Assembly (NCBI RefSeq): GCF_019925205.1
Contig: NC_083568.1
Coordinates: 23,620,393-23,684,392 of the forward strand
Length of the DNA stretch: 64,000 nt
From: Metopolophium dirhodum
Lineage: Eukaryota > Arthropoda > Insecta > Hemiptera > Aphididae
Direction of reading: 5' to 3'
The position numbers were made by a program, and so were the translations under genes. The notes under the pieces were generated by a model. The model saw only the letters and a list, made by a program, of their open reading frames with translations, did not search any database and was not told the origin of the DNA. Numbering within the stretch: the first letter of the stretch is position 1; every line of letters starts with the position of its first letter. Below are positions 26,478-40,239 of the stretch, piece after piece.

Positions 26478-27471
26478 ATAATTGTCCGGTAATGGGAGGA
26501 CTTGAATGCACGACGGTTTTGTTTTCGTTGTTTTTAAATTTTTATCCCGTCGATCAGTGATCAATCATATCGATATTTGATGGGAAATCTGAACAAATTT
26601 ATGTATAAAAATATAATATATATTAATTATATCGATGTTAGCAGGTACAGACGTACAGTTGGTGTGGCACTGTATATAAGGAAGAAAAAATTCTGCGGTT
26701 GACTTACAGTTAAATAGTTGGTAAATATTAAGTCATCTAATACACCTGGGTTTTTATAAATTAAAATTGATACATTTCAATAATTGCATTGGATTAGTCA
26801 ATACTCAAAAGGATTAAAATTTAAGATGATATATTATATTAATGTATTATTTATTTATTTATGTCAAAATGAATAGATACAATATTATTTTTATATCAGT
26901 CGTGTACTTATAAATATTTATACATACTTTTAGTGAAATTAATCATATAGGTACTCCATTATCCATGATTGATTTTGTTTAGCTTTATTTGTATTCCCGG
27001 TGGAAATGGTAAATATCAGGTTACTTGTTAAATGTAGTTGCTACTTATTACTTACTAGTTATAAGCAACTTATTTTCCCATTTTTACAAGGTACAAGACA
27101 CAATAGTGTACAGCACTACAACCCTTAATATTGTGAAACAAATAACTATGGTTGAATACTAAAATACCACAGTAAGTACCAGCTAACTTAATACCTATAC
27201 TTATTACTTATGAGTTTAGGTCTTAGCGTTTTGGTGACTTGAGCATAGATAATAATATATACATGTATAGGACACGAGGCAGTAGAACCTGTGCCTGAAT
27301 ACGTGAATATAGATGTTACCGCATTGGTTATAACTTATATTATTCAGTTATAGCTTATGGTAAAAGATTACATAAACAAAATTGTATCATCGCAATATTG
27401 ACAACCATGATTATAACTTGTATTGTCTATTTTGATACCACGGTTTAACATAGTGGTAAATTGTATTGGTA

Positions 27472-27819
27472 AAGGCGGGTTTCCACTATATACGTGTACG
27501 TGTACGTGCATAAAAATACTTTTTGATTGGTTGGTATACATGGTAAGCTTTTGGTATACCAGAGTGTTATACGTTCTTACCACAGGCTTGACCATTTATA
27601 CCATGAAGTTGAATCCAGTTCAACTTTTCACGCGTAAACGGCTCTATATTGATAACAATGTTGATAACATAAGAATATATAAGGTAACTAAAATGTTACC
27701 CATCCTAACCGATCTAACCCATATTAACCAATGGGAAACGTTTGTGAGACCGTTCATAGCGAACGTATCCGGTCAATATATGCACGTAAACGTACACGTA
27801 AGTAGTGGAAACCCACCTT
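27472..27819. mobile_element. MITE with 41-bp terminal inverted repeats
   Basis: The left end, AAGGCGGGTTTCCACTATAT and on (27,472-27,512), matches the right end (27,779-27,819) in reverse complement with four differences in 41. The total length is 348 bp. Overlapping frames here are shadows of the element. The flanking bases give no clear target duplication, so the superfamily is unassigned. Confidence 0.8.
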
Positions 27820-30800
27820 AATGTGTATTATTTTCGGTTACAGCTGTATACCGTGTGTTTAAGGTATAGAGCCGATGTCCTATCCATGTATATATTATCT
27901 TTGGGCTTGAGCCACCGTCTATCTTCAGTAAAGTAAATATGACATGGGTATTGTGGATATAAAATGTATAGTTGTTCGTATTTTCTAATAATAAAATTGC
28001 ATTTAATATATACAATTTATTATTTACCATACTTGTATTGAAATAATGTATTACTTAAAAGTATAAATTGAATATAAATTAAATTATGAACCTAAGAACT
28101 AAGGATTACAAAATATGTGTAAAAATAAAATAATAAGTACAAATATTAAAAGTTAAGCTTCCAGCCCCTTTCAAAAACCACAGATTGCGAATTATTGTTA
28201 TATAATTAGGTACAGACTATAATAGGCGGTAATGTATAAAATTACGTCACAATATTAATAATATTGATAGCAATTCTAGTTGGGATGCGATGGTAGACAT
28301 TTGCTTTTTAGTTTTTTCTATTTGGTTTAAGTTGGGCATACATTCATTTATGTACATTTGTGGTTTATGCATAGTCATAAGTGCACAACGCTGTAATAAA
28401 AATGGTTGTGAAATGTTTTATTTTTTTACTTTTATGGGTATCTATACTATTTAACAGCTCTTTATACAGATAAATATATTTTAGGGGCTTATTGCCTATA
28501 TATAATAGCCCATAGGTGCCACTTAAAATGTTTTTATATGAACGTTCTCCGGAAATATTAGAAAATGAAAATTTATGTTTATTTTTATCGTTTATTTAAT
28601 ATCTAACAATTTTTAATTTAACGTTTTTTATAATTCCACGTAAAAGTGAAAGTATTATGTATTATTGTAATTTTTAATTTTAAATGTGAGATACAATTCA
28701 ATTTAGTTCTAACTTCGTAGTTGGTATAGTTATAGTGAGTAAAATAATAAATTATCTTTTTTTTTTAGATATAAACGTATAAGTACTCTAAAAATGTTCA
28801 TTCATGGAAAAACCAATTACTTAATGTTCGAGTAAAGTGCATTATTATTAATATTTATTTTTTAAACAAAACCTACCCAATGCTCAAATAATTGCTTTAA
28901 CAAAACATATATAAATCGAGATAGCTATAATATATATTATATAATAAATAATAATATAATGTAATATATAAAATAAATAATTAAATTTTAGTTACAGTCT
29001 GTTACAAAATGTGGAATAATTTAATTATATTATAAATATTATAAATGTATTATATTATTTATATTGTAATAATAGTATAACAGGTGGTATCTACTATACA
29101 TTTTTCATTTCTACCATATCATTATATCAAAATAATATAACAGTGGTTCAACTATAAAATTGTAATTTATTATTAAAATATTACTGAACGAGATTGTTTT
29201 TTTTATTTAAATAAAAAATAATTAATGTCTAGAATAAAAAAAAACTAAAAAAAACTAAAATAAACAGCCAGATATTTTTATGGAATTTACAAACGTTTCG
29301 CCACCTGCACTATTTAATGAAGGTATATAAACTATTATTAAATGAGAATATTATTATGTTGGTACAAAGATTGAAACACATTTTTGGAACTCAAATCTTT
29401 TCCTTTAAATCATTAAAAGTTGATTACGACTTTCATTCAAACTAGAACATTTTTAAAGTCGTCTTAAATGAACATATCGGGTGAAATTAAATACATAGAC
29501 GTAGTAGAATAAAATATTATAAAAATCATAAGACCTTAAAAATGAAGTTTTCAAATCGACTTTTAGAAAACTCACGAAGAAACTATATTCAATGTCAATA
29601 AGTAATAACTAATAATTATATACGTATAACTAATTTTTAAATCCGTCATAAAGTTACATTCCGGAGGTTAATAAATTACATATATAAATTAATTTTATTG
29701 TGTATACATAACATATTAACTGGCTCAATGATACGTAAAATGAATAAATCGAGATTATATTTTAACTGTTTCGATGATATTTTATTATAGTTACTATAAA
29801 AACGTTAATCTACCGTCGTTCTATTTCAATAGGTATGTACTATGTAGTCATTATCATGATGTTGTAATAAAGCTATTCTTCAGAAAATATTAAGGAATCC
29901 AATATTACAAAAAATATTTAAGCACAAAGAATAAACCACAAATCAGGACAATGGTGTACCTACATAATATTATACCTGCATAAAAAAATTGTTCAATAAT
30001 GCTGTGTGTTTGTTAATATATTTTATATGTCTAAACCTCTATACACTTCAAATCTATTATAGTCATTAACTTTTTATCAGTTATTTTATAAATTATATTT
30101 TAATAGATTTTAACGATCATTTTTGATTAATAGTTTATACTTTATGATATGCTATACCTATGCTACAGAGTTAAACAAAAAACCTGTAAGTCTTTATATT
30201 AATTCTAAAATTGAAAATGTATAGGTATAAGTTTAAATTTGTCAAATATTTGTTAAGTATCTGAGTACCTATATTTACAAATTACAAAATTTGACAATTA
30301 TTTGTGATGAATTTCTCTGCACGGGAGTTTAACTTTTGTGAATAAGTATTATTTAACTAATATTAAAAACAGTTGTTTACAACATTTATATTGCACACTT
30401 ATTGTTAATAACTGCAGTATAGATTAAAAATGATTGAATATGTAAAATTCACAAAAATGTATAATTTACATAATATGCATATTGCATATGGATAGGTATA
30501 TGACGTGTAGGTTGGATATATTGATTAATAATTTATAACTTACTTTAAATTCACCGTTATACAGATAATATAATTTGTTATGATTATGTAACTTTCACTT
30601 AATTGTTATAAAAATTAATATTTTTCGTAGGTATCATTTTTTTTTAATCAAGAAACAAAAGAATAGTTATATTAAATTATTCTCAAAATATTATACATAC
30701 TACATAGGTATAGAGGTATTATCATTACAATTTATTATTGAAGGGCGAAGGCCAATATTAGAGTTAAGAAAACTATTTCGAAACATGTCTAAATCTATAG

Positions 30801-33800
30801 GTTAATTACATTACTAAAACGTATTAAATGTTTTTATACTTGGTAGCCCATTTCAAAGACAATTTTATTTGTTGTCCATTGAAGAAAAATGGATGGCATC
30901 GTTGCAGCCTGTGTATTCTAAATGTAGGACGTTTTAAAATGAATATTAAAAATCTTTAGTTTTACGAATTATCGATATACATTTGACTATGTATTTTTTA
31001 TTCTAACACATGAACTCAATATATTTAAAAAACAATATAATAGTATAATAAAACCTACAAGTAGTCTTCTATCAATTCTATTGGGTAGCTATATTTATGG
31101 GCTGTATAGAACACTTTTTGGTCGAATCATTTTTAAAGCAAGCAAATAATTATTATTTTTAAATATTCATTAACGATTAAGTTATTTACTATTCTTATAA
31201 CACGGAAAACTAAAAAGTATATAAACTGCAGTTGTTTACATTTGTAAAATATAACAGTTGGTTATACTTTTCGTAGTCTAATTGTGAGCAATTGATAAAA
31301 TAAATAATAAAAAGTTTTTTAAATGGACTTTATATTTAAATTAAAGTCGAATAAAATTAAAATTAAATATTCTAAACGTTTCATAAATTATAATATAAAT
31401 ATACGTCGAGAGATGATTGTAATAGTGAGAAGAGGTAATATTTTATTCATTTTTATTTAATAACATAATAACTGTGCAAAAATTAAAAAATTAAAACACT
31501 ATTGTTTAATGAAATAATATAACAATTAAAATAAACGTTCTGTACTTAATGTTTATTTAAAATATTATTAATCATCCAAAATATTATGTCTACACTATAA
31601 TAGTTTAATCATAATGGTGAAAAAAATTTACGTATTTATCCTAATTGTATATAGTTAATTTTGGTTAATTAGTAATAACTTATGTAGAAAAATCTAAAAT
31701 GGGTATGCACTTTAATGCCATTTTATTTTTTGTTTATACTAATTGCATTTTTAATAGTATTATACGCCTATTACAATTTTCTTTATGAGAACTGTTAAAA
31801 TGTTAAATGTTACATCCCACTAGTGTGAACGGGTGAAACTCGTTAGGGTATGCGTATATAATATAGAAGCTGTAAATTACAATTTATTATCTTCTAAATA
31901 ATATGTACAATAAAAATTAGACATAGTAGTATTAATAATACAGTTGCAGTCTGTGCCATTCGGAGATATCACCTACTATAATATACACTATTATATATTT
32001 CTACAAAGCACAAATAAATATTCATTTGTTTTTCAGAGCACAACTTTATCAAAGACTAAGATTTATAGTTTATATTCACACATAGTCTATATTGCTTATG
32101 GTTAATAATTTACAACTTTCGTCGTCCTGGTTTTCATTATAATATTTGTTTTATTAGCTTATGCATTCACATAGTACACGTATAAAAGGTCAAACATAAC
32201 CATTAATCTCGTATGAACACATCACGTATAGTGTTATAAATGTATATTGTATAATATTGTATCTAAATTCCAGAGACAGGATCCTTATAACGATTTAATG
32301 TCTTTAACGACTGGAACCTTAATTATTTCACGGGTTTCGATTCGTGAAGATAAGAAATTGAGGTTTCAGTCTTAGCAGCTCTTTAAAATTAAAATTTCGA
32401 TTCAAACCAGTGAACAACACGCCGTAACGGTAATGGCAGCCCAAATTTCTGAACACATAGAAAACATTAAATAGTGTAAATTTAAAATGTATAAGTAAAG
32501 TATACCTTTATCGTTTTCTAAAATCAATATTTAATTTATAATATAAATTTATATTTATTTTGTAAGTAAAAATAAAAACATGACAGATCACTCAGATTTT
32601 TATAATACACTTGATCACTATCATCGGCAGTATCTCTGTGCACACATCGATTTTGGTTTGTGAGCTCATCAAAGTCAAACATATTATGCAAGTGCGTGGC
32701 GTAGTACGTTTATATGTTTCTATTAGTTATTTAGATTTAAATCGTGAAAATTGTAATCTAAAATTAATTTCATATCTAATGAAGATCAGTAATTTAAGTA
32801 CAAATCTTGTATTTATTTATTAATTATTTAAACCTTATAAAAATCCGAAAAACCTTTACTTTCAAATATCGAGGTTTCGATTTCAGTTTCAGTTACTAAA
32901 AAATTAAGTTTGGGCTTCTCATTATTAAAAGGTTCCAGTTTCGACATTGGTACCGGTTCGGTACTGCAATTATGTAGTTAAATTCAAGTTTTATACAAAA
33001 TAAAAAACCTATAGATTAAAGAATGTAATTTTAAATTATAATATTTTTACGAAACTATCCGTTATTTATGAAAACAACGTATAATAATATTATAAGTTAC
33101 TTATAATGACTCAAAAAGAATGTATTCTCGCTGAATTTCAATAATTTGTTTTATTTACACTCCATAATAACTTCATAGTTACTTCTTGAAATTGAAACCT
33201 ATTGTGTAATTGTTATTTTGATTATGAACCGTAAGGACACAAAGTAATATTATATCAAACAAATTAGTGTTATTTGGGTTTTAATGAAAAATTCGGGTTC
33301 GTTGATATTTGGTTGGCTTATTTTATATTAATATTTATTTATACAGTTTATTCTGTATTTCTAATGATAGAAGCATTTTATGTAGCTTTGAGGCATATCA
33401 ATTTTCAAGTGTGTAAACATGTTTAATCTCCTACTATTTCCACTTAATAAAACGTGAATTGTGTAAATATCCTGGTAAAATATAATAAAACTACAAAATA
33501 GGTCTACCGTATACAGTACCGATGTCAGCATAACATTCTTTCAAAGTATGCTGGTGTTTAATTTTTATTGCTTTTCTAATTTGTTCAGACTTTTATTCTA
33601 GAAATGGTGATTCTTATTTTATTTTATCAGACAATTTTCTTAGTACAATTAAAAAGAAGACGCCAATTTATCAATAAATTACCCACTAATTAAAAATTGT
33701 CAACATTTTGTTGACCATAGTTGTATAATGAATTCGATTTATCGGTTTTTTGTTTAATTTATTAGTCATAGACATTTTTAAATTGCAAAATTAATCTCAA

Positions 33801-36511
33801 AAATCTCTTAACAACTTATTTAACTTTGGAAATGTACTAAGAAGATAATTCAAAAGTATAAATAGTATAATAACTATTGGAATTCAATTATACCACACAT
33901 ACCTTTTATAATATCATACGGATGCAATTAATTATTTTTGCTATGTCAGAAATTCGAACTTCAGTGCGGTTAGCTACGATCCTATTTCGATTAAATGTTG
34001 GACATTTGATTTATTTAATTGACAATGAACAACGTTGGTACTTATCAGAGTTTAATAGAATAATATATTATATTCTAGTATTCTACTATGTAAATACAAA
34101 TTTAGGTGAAGCATTTACAATATTATAAAAGTCATAGAGGCATAATATTAGTATGTATTACAGCTTTTACAAGTGTGTAGTAATTGTGTGGAATTTAAGC
34201 ATGATTTAAGTACATATGTACTTATTGATTATTATTACTATTTGAAATACGATAATTTTTCAGTGTACCTATGCCTATAGAAAAAATAAGGCGTACTTAC
34301 TTAAAAAATGAATTTAATATTTAATGTTCATTTTAATGTTTGACATTCTTATGTTAAGTATTGGGACCGAGTAGTGAATAGTATAGGTAGGTACTTTACT
34401 ATTTTAATAGGTATTTAAATGCAAGTTACAATTCAACATAATATTAGGTATCTCGTTTTCAAAATAAATGTTAGTTGCGAAATTTAGTAGAATGTTATAA
34501 CTACGTAGCTAATTAGTCTATATCTATCTAAACTATAATAGAAATGTCTAAACATACTTAGCATTTTTTGTTTGTAATTTCGTAGTGCTATGAGTTGAGA
34601 ACAACTTGAATCTATATAACATTATACTCCAAAAGAAACACAATTCAGTAAATCGTATTAAATTGTATTTAATTATATTGGTTTAAAATAATTTTGTTCG
34701 AAATATCTGCGTGTCTCACTCTGTTTGTTCTCGTACATGGCACAAATATACATACTTTCCCATCCATACTATCTATTCAACTAGTCAGTCAAAACTTTAA
34801 AACTCATCCAAATATTAGAATACTGAGAGAAAATTATAGTTATTCAGCTATTAACATGTTTACCTGAATTACTTCATCTATAAATTTGATGTATTATAGA
34901 TAATTGAGAGACGGTAAAACAATTATTTTAAAGTTTTTTTTTTTTAAGTTGATGTTGATTTAATCAAAAAAGTTCTATGAATTATTTTAATCAATATATA
35001 TATCACACCAACAATTTTTATATTAATTATTGATGAATTTCAATAATATTAGTTAGAAAAAAGATATTGCTGGCGACAAACATATGGTGTAACATTCAGT
35101 ATTCTGTTCACGCAAAAAGTTGTTGTGAGTAAAAAAAATATTGATTACAGTAATAGACGCACCAAACTAAACATTCTACATTTTTCAGCCTAACACTATG
35201 TAGTATATAATATTATACACGCCTAATAGTTTATCGTTCATATTTATGTCATTATTATGTGAACATATGATCAATATATTAAATTTTTGAATTTTTCTTA
35301 GAAATGCGTAATACATAAGAAAAATATTTCTTCTGTCAGATACCTATAACTTATAACCCATGTTTTTTTTTCTCATGGAATTTTTTACCTATTACTTTAT
35401 TATTGTATTCATTAAATTAACATAAAAACTGTTACGTTATTATTTAGTCTTAATGTATTTTTTTTAAACATATTTAAACATTCCAAAAATAACCTTTCTG
35501 AAAACCATCTGTGTTTATTGTTTAGTCGATAGAAAGATGTATGTGAAACTTTTCTAGTAGGGTACCTATTTGATATTTCCTATATATTTGTCTAATGTCT
35601 GCCCAAACACAAAGTAACAGACCAAAAGAATAGGTATCGCACGAAAATAATCACTTTGAGCCCAAAAAAGTGATAGAAACATTGAATTTTACTAGATATT
35701 AAACAGTGTTAACTTGAATAATATTATGCGTGCATGTTAATTTAATTAGAGACCAAAAAATAATTTTTAACATTATAATACAAAATTGATAATTGAATTA
35801 AATGTATATCAATATTATAATATACAGAATGAAACTTACCAATAAGTATTAAAAATATTCATTCATAAAAAAGTAAGTTTTTATATCAACGTTTGAGCCT
35901 CAAGGTAAAGTGTAAAACACTTAATTAAGCTTTTTCTTATTCATCTTACTTTGTATAATTGTATTTATAATATATAATCACGAATGAATTTATTAACAAC
36001 CAGTATAGTTCAAACAGATTATTCTTGTATTCAAAAAAATATTGTTTCTATTTCCCGGTTCGAAGTAATATACCATTACAATATTATTTCACATAATATT
36101 ATTTATTTCTTAAAATCATACAAATAAATTTAATTTTAATATTATTTTAAGTTTTACTAATATTATATATAAGATATAGGTGCTGTGGTGATTTAAAAAT
36201 ATTAGTTATTGGTATTTATCCATCAACATTAATAATTTGTAAATATTTCCCAGGTATAATAAATACTAGTTTCAATAATTATGTCCATTCTATATTTTTG
36301 TAAACCCATTTTTAAGGACTATATTATCCGTAGTACAAATATTTTAATAGCTAAGAGGTAGTCATTTGAAAAACAGAAGTTTGTATCACCAAAAAACACT
36401 TCTTAAGTTGCACAAAAAAATTCAAGAATTTGAAAAAATTGTCTTTGAATATATTTAAAAATTCCAAAAATCAAAATTTGAATAAATTTATTGTTTAAGG
36501 AAAAAATGGAG
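27820..36511. other. Long AT-rich stretch without genes
   Basis: I see no supportable gene, RNA gene or intact element in these 8.7 kb. A segment at about 32,280-32,960 has slightly more complex, repeat-like ends but no clear inverted repeat. Frames such as 32,611-32,823 and 33,877-34,128 have no domain. Confidence 0.55.
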
Positions 36512-36542
36512 GTGATGAGCATGCTTGGTGAATCATCCTGTA
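36512..36542 (-). repeat. Mariner-like terminal fragment, copy 2
   Basis: GAGCATGCTTGGTGAATCAT followed by CCTGTA is the second copy of the terminus seen at 14,939-14,966, in the same orientation. The opposite end of the element is not evident. Confidence 0.45.
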
Positions 36543-37185
36543 TCATGACTATCTACTAAGGAAACCATGAGCAAAAAACATTGATTTAAGGAGTAAAATG
36601 TTTCTAGATTTTAAGCCTTGAGTTTTGTATTGGTTTTCCAATGATCTTATTTTTATAGTTTCTTTCAGTAACATTATTTTGGTAGAAGGAGTAAGTAAAT
36701 GAAATGTTTTATGTTTTAGTAACACCTTTGACGATGAAAAAAAAGAAGGTACACTGAACAGATCGTTTTTTTCAATTTTTTTCAATAATTTATTTAATCG
36801 TCGGTAAGAGAAAACTACCATTATAACAGTAGAAAATTGTTGATCTAAAGTAGCATGTACGATATTAAAAGAGCTCCGTTGTCATATATTATTATATTAA
36901 TGTGTTGAGAGCATTATTATATTGCTTTCAAATTTAATATAATCTAATTATACAGACCATTATTCAGTGCCAAGGGAAGCAAATAAGTGAAGAGAGCGCT
37001 CTGTTTGAATACCTATCCGTTTAGCTTTTTTTATTATCAAATATAACCGAGTTATTAAAAAAAACTTAATTAACTAATAACTTTGAAGGTTTGAACTAGT
37101 TTGATTTTTTTTTCGTAATCAACTTGGTTAAAAATATTTATTACCTTTTCCATCATTATTTATAATCTATAATATTTATATTCAG

Positions 37186-37352
37186 TGAAGCCACTGGTGG
37201 TGGGGGGGGGGGGGGGGTGCTTAGCCCCCTGCAACTATGATTTATCATCCCCCAAAAAAAATATCCCTTGTTGATTTAGATATAAGCCTTCTATAGGTTA
37301 TTTTAAATAAATAGCTTTAGCCCCCCCCAGAATTTTAACCCTAGTTGCGCCT
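37186..37352. repeat. Repeat fragment with 16-G run
   Basis: CACTGGTGGT leads into a run of 16 G (37,202-37,217), then TTAGCCCCC. The right side has AGCCCCCCCC, AATTTTAA and CTAGTTGCGCCTATG. The G-rich left and C-rich right ends look like remnants of a terminal inverted pair. A related fragment is at 26,308-26,366. Confidence 0.5.
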
Positions 37353-37864
37353 ATGTATAAGTATTTTTGTTATAGACTTGTCGCCAAATGTTAGTCAGTG
37401 TTAAATTCGGTGGCAGTAAATAATTGGCGTAGAAACAAATTTCACATGCGTATACACACGCAAAAACAAAACTTTCGCAGTTGCAACATTTTCGTTCCAG
37501 TATATGCCCTAATATGAATACGTGACTACACGCAATTTGATTATTCACTCTCGCCAAATTTAACGTTTACGTCCGAACGAACCTAATAATAATGACTGCA
37601 AATTTTACATTATAAAATAGTATTAGGTATTATTCAGTTGCACTGCTGCAAACAATAACCGACATTAGGTATATCTATACATATTACTATAGTTTATAAA
37701 AATGAATATTGTTTTAAGAATAACATAACAATTTTATGTAGATTTTATAATAATATTGCTAATAATGAAACTGTAGTTGAGACAACTATAATAATAATTT
37801 TATTTTATAAGGTCCATTTCAATGGCCCCCCCCCCACTTTTGAAATTTGAACTTCTGACCACGC

Positions 37865-38270
37865 CAAACGTTTGTGCATCGTTTGTGCAGAAATGTGCAC
37901 CAAGTCCAATCGTTTGTGCACAAAAACTGAAAGCTCTATCCCTAAAACAAAATGGGGGGGCCATTGAAACGGTAGCACCCCCACATTGAATATTTAGATT
38001 TTTGAATATGCCAAACGTTTGTGCATTGTTTGTGCAGAAATGTGCACCAGGTCCCGACGTTTGTGCACAAAAACTCCCAGCGCTATCCAAAAAACAAAGT
38101 GGGAGGGCCATTGAAACGAGACACCCTCTTTTTGGAAAATTGAAATTTTTAATGTGCCAAACGTTTATGCATTGTTTGTGCAGAAATGTGCACCAGGTCC
38201 CGACGTTTGTGCACAAAAACTCCCAGCGCTATCCAAAAAACAAAGTGAGGGGTATTAACACGAGGGTCCC
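37865..38270 (+). repeat. Tandem ~147-bp subrepeats, three units
   Basis: Units begin at CAAACGTTTGTGCA, at 37,865, 38,012 and 38,158. Each contains GTGCAGAAATGTGCACC and the palindrome-bearing GTTTGTGCACAAAAAC, followed by a GGCCATTGAAACG block. The high density of TGTGCA and its inverted form suggests protein-binding sites. The encoded frames are translated repeat, not protein. Confidence 0.93.
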
Positions 38271-39053
38271 CCTTTTTTGAAATTTTAAATATTTGTCATA
38301 TTAATAAATGTTGTTTACGTACCTAATAGGTTTAATAGAATTTTACTATTGCAATGTAAACGTCTAGAAATAGTAGGGCAGTAGGTTTATAATATATTAT
38401 ATTTAAATATTGTATTATAATAATATGAATAATATAATAATATTATGTTTTAAATATTCCTAGGTTATTTAAAAATTAAATACCAGCGTTTCTAAAATAC
38501 AAATACAAAAATCTTAATTTAAAATATCTAAAAACATAACTACCGCTTATAAATTATAACCACAGGTTAGCAATACTAACTTAAAAATAAAAAGTTATAA
38601 ATTAATATAATAATTGCTTAAGTCGTATACAACCGAACGCAACTTAACCTAATAACTATTAGTTGTTACTTCTTATAATACGTATTTTGGGTATAACATT
38701 TAATTTTACACTTTTAATTTAATTCTGAATTGAAAATGTATCCCTCATACAGTTTTTTACTGTTACTAAAATAAACATTATTGTTTATATGTAATATTAT
38801 ACCCACTCAGCACTCAAAATTTTTATAATTGGCAAGAAAACATACATTTGCACCAATAAACACATTATCATTCTTGAATTACTGTTAGAAGCAATCATAA
38901 TAAAATATACAGCAAGTTTATAATTGAAGTTAATTTTTTTAAAAATATTAAAAATATTATCGATTTCTTGTGTTAAATTAACAAAATTATTTTAATACTA
39001 TATTAATTAACACGTTTCACAAACAAATCTGAATTCTTTCAGTACACACTAAC

Positions 39054-39127
39054 CAGTGGTCGGCAACCGGCAGCCCGCTTTAAATTCTACGACAACGACA
39101 TTTAATCGAATATTATATCAAAAAAAT
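39054..39127 (+). repeat. hAT-type terminal sequence, left
   Basis: Starts CAGTGGTCGGCAACCGGC, the classical CAGNGGT..CAACC start of many hAT termini. It matches 61,332-61,405 in reverse complement with one mismatch in 74. The adjoining 8 bases outside (ACACTAAC) do not match the 8 bases outside the right copy (GTATAGAT), so there is no simple hAT target duplication. Confidence 0.7.
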
Positions 39128-39275
39128 CATATTGTATAAAATATATAATTGAACGTTTCTATCAGTCATATTTTATAATGGTAGATATACCTTGACAGTT
39201 ACCGATAAGATACCTAGAGTAGATACGACGAGTGTATTTGGATTATAATATTAATTTTCTATTCTGTTCAGTAAA

Positions 39276-39584
39276 GTAAAACGTTGCGTTTTTCAACTAC
39301 TCGCCAATCCATTTAATATTGATTATGAAGATGTTGATGTTGAACTTCAAATGGAAATAATAGATTTGCAGTCACAAGATATCTTAAAAGACTCATTCAA
39401 AACATCTCCTTTACTTTTTTTCGTTGAACTTCCGGCATCATTTTCAAAAATTAAAAATATAGCTGCAAAATACTTCAGTATGTTTGAAAATCAATACATT
39501 CATCGCTTCCCTCAGAATCTAAAAAAAAAATTGAAAGTGACTCTGCTGAACAGTAGGTTACAAGTGGGTGACTGTTATGGATAG
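39276..39584 (+). pseudogene. hAT transposase C-terminal fragment (ZBED5/GTF2IRD2-like)
   Basis: The open frame reads FQLLANPFNIDYEDV and ELQMEIIDLQSQDILKDSF, then a block with LPASFSKIKNIAAKYFSMFEN. This matches the hAT dimerisation region of the ZBED5/GTF2IRD2 type, where NPF, LQMELIDLQ, a Leu-Pro segment and then ..F(G/E)STY.CE..FS occur in that order. Here the last motif has decayed to NQYIHRF and the tail is altered up to the stop at 39,582. The catalytic Asp/Asp/Glu regions and zinc finger are absent. It lies only about 150 bases inside the left hAT terminus on the plus strand, which implies a large internal deletion or an unrelated hAT copy. It cannot encode an active enzyme. Confidence 0.75.
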
Positions 39585-39589
39585 TGTTA

Positions 39590-40239
39590 AATTTGAATTC
39601 AATGATATAATATCATAGTATACGAAAAACGATTTTAAGTGGAGATGATTTGTCAGCCTAGGATATTGTATACTATATTTATATTGATATTATTAAATAT
39701 TATTAATACCGTAGCCGGTTAAGTAGAATTATTATTATTTTTTTATTATCGTATTTGTATATGATAATATATTTTAGACGTTTCAATTACCCACGAATAA
39801 TATTTATAATAGGCATATGTATATATTACAAGTAACAACGAATTAAGAACGATATTGCAAAAAATAATTGCCGGAAATCATTAGTTTTTAACTGAAAACG
39901 ACAGGGAAGTCTGAACGCCAAGGTCAGTCTTATTTTTAAGTTATATGTATTATAACTAATTGAAATTGTTGGTATTTTCATATGTACCCGGTGTACCACA
40001 CTGCGCTTGCTCGAACAATTAAAATCAAAAACATCCCTCGACTTGTTATGTAAAACCACCATGGGTGGGTGTCAGCATGATTTTTGCATCATCAATTTTA
40101 AAACGTTGATTTACCTAGATTAAAAAAAAAATTAATTTGTAATACTTAAGCTCGGCAAACATTGAGCGTTGTACGGGTGCGTAAAACACCGAAAATCGTG
40201 AACTTCGTAAGGCTATACCATAAAAACCAATGATTTGCA
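39590..40239. other. Non-coding stretch inside the 25-kb structure
   Basis: Nothing recognisable. The minus-strand frame 39,826-40,062 has no domain. Confidence 0.5.

Larger units (their letters stand above)
37809..39127 (+). repeat. Left long inverted arm
   Basis: From outside in: a C-rich end, three tandem ~147-bp subrepeats, about 700 bases of unique AT-rich sequence, then a 74-bp hAT-type terminus. Its partner is 61,332-62,780. Homology stops abruptly just after ATATCAAAAAAAT. The left arm has about 28 extra bases before the hAT terminus compared with the right. Confidence 0.93.

Noticed and set aside
36549..36821. 90-codon minus-strand frame
   Set aside because: Lys/Leu/Ser-rich AT-driven frame with no domain, next to a mariner-like end.
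37800..38216. 138-codon minus-strand frame in the left arm
   Set aside because: Same translated subrepeat as in the right arm; no independent coding evidence.
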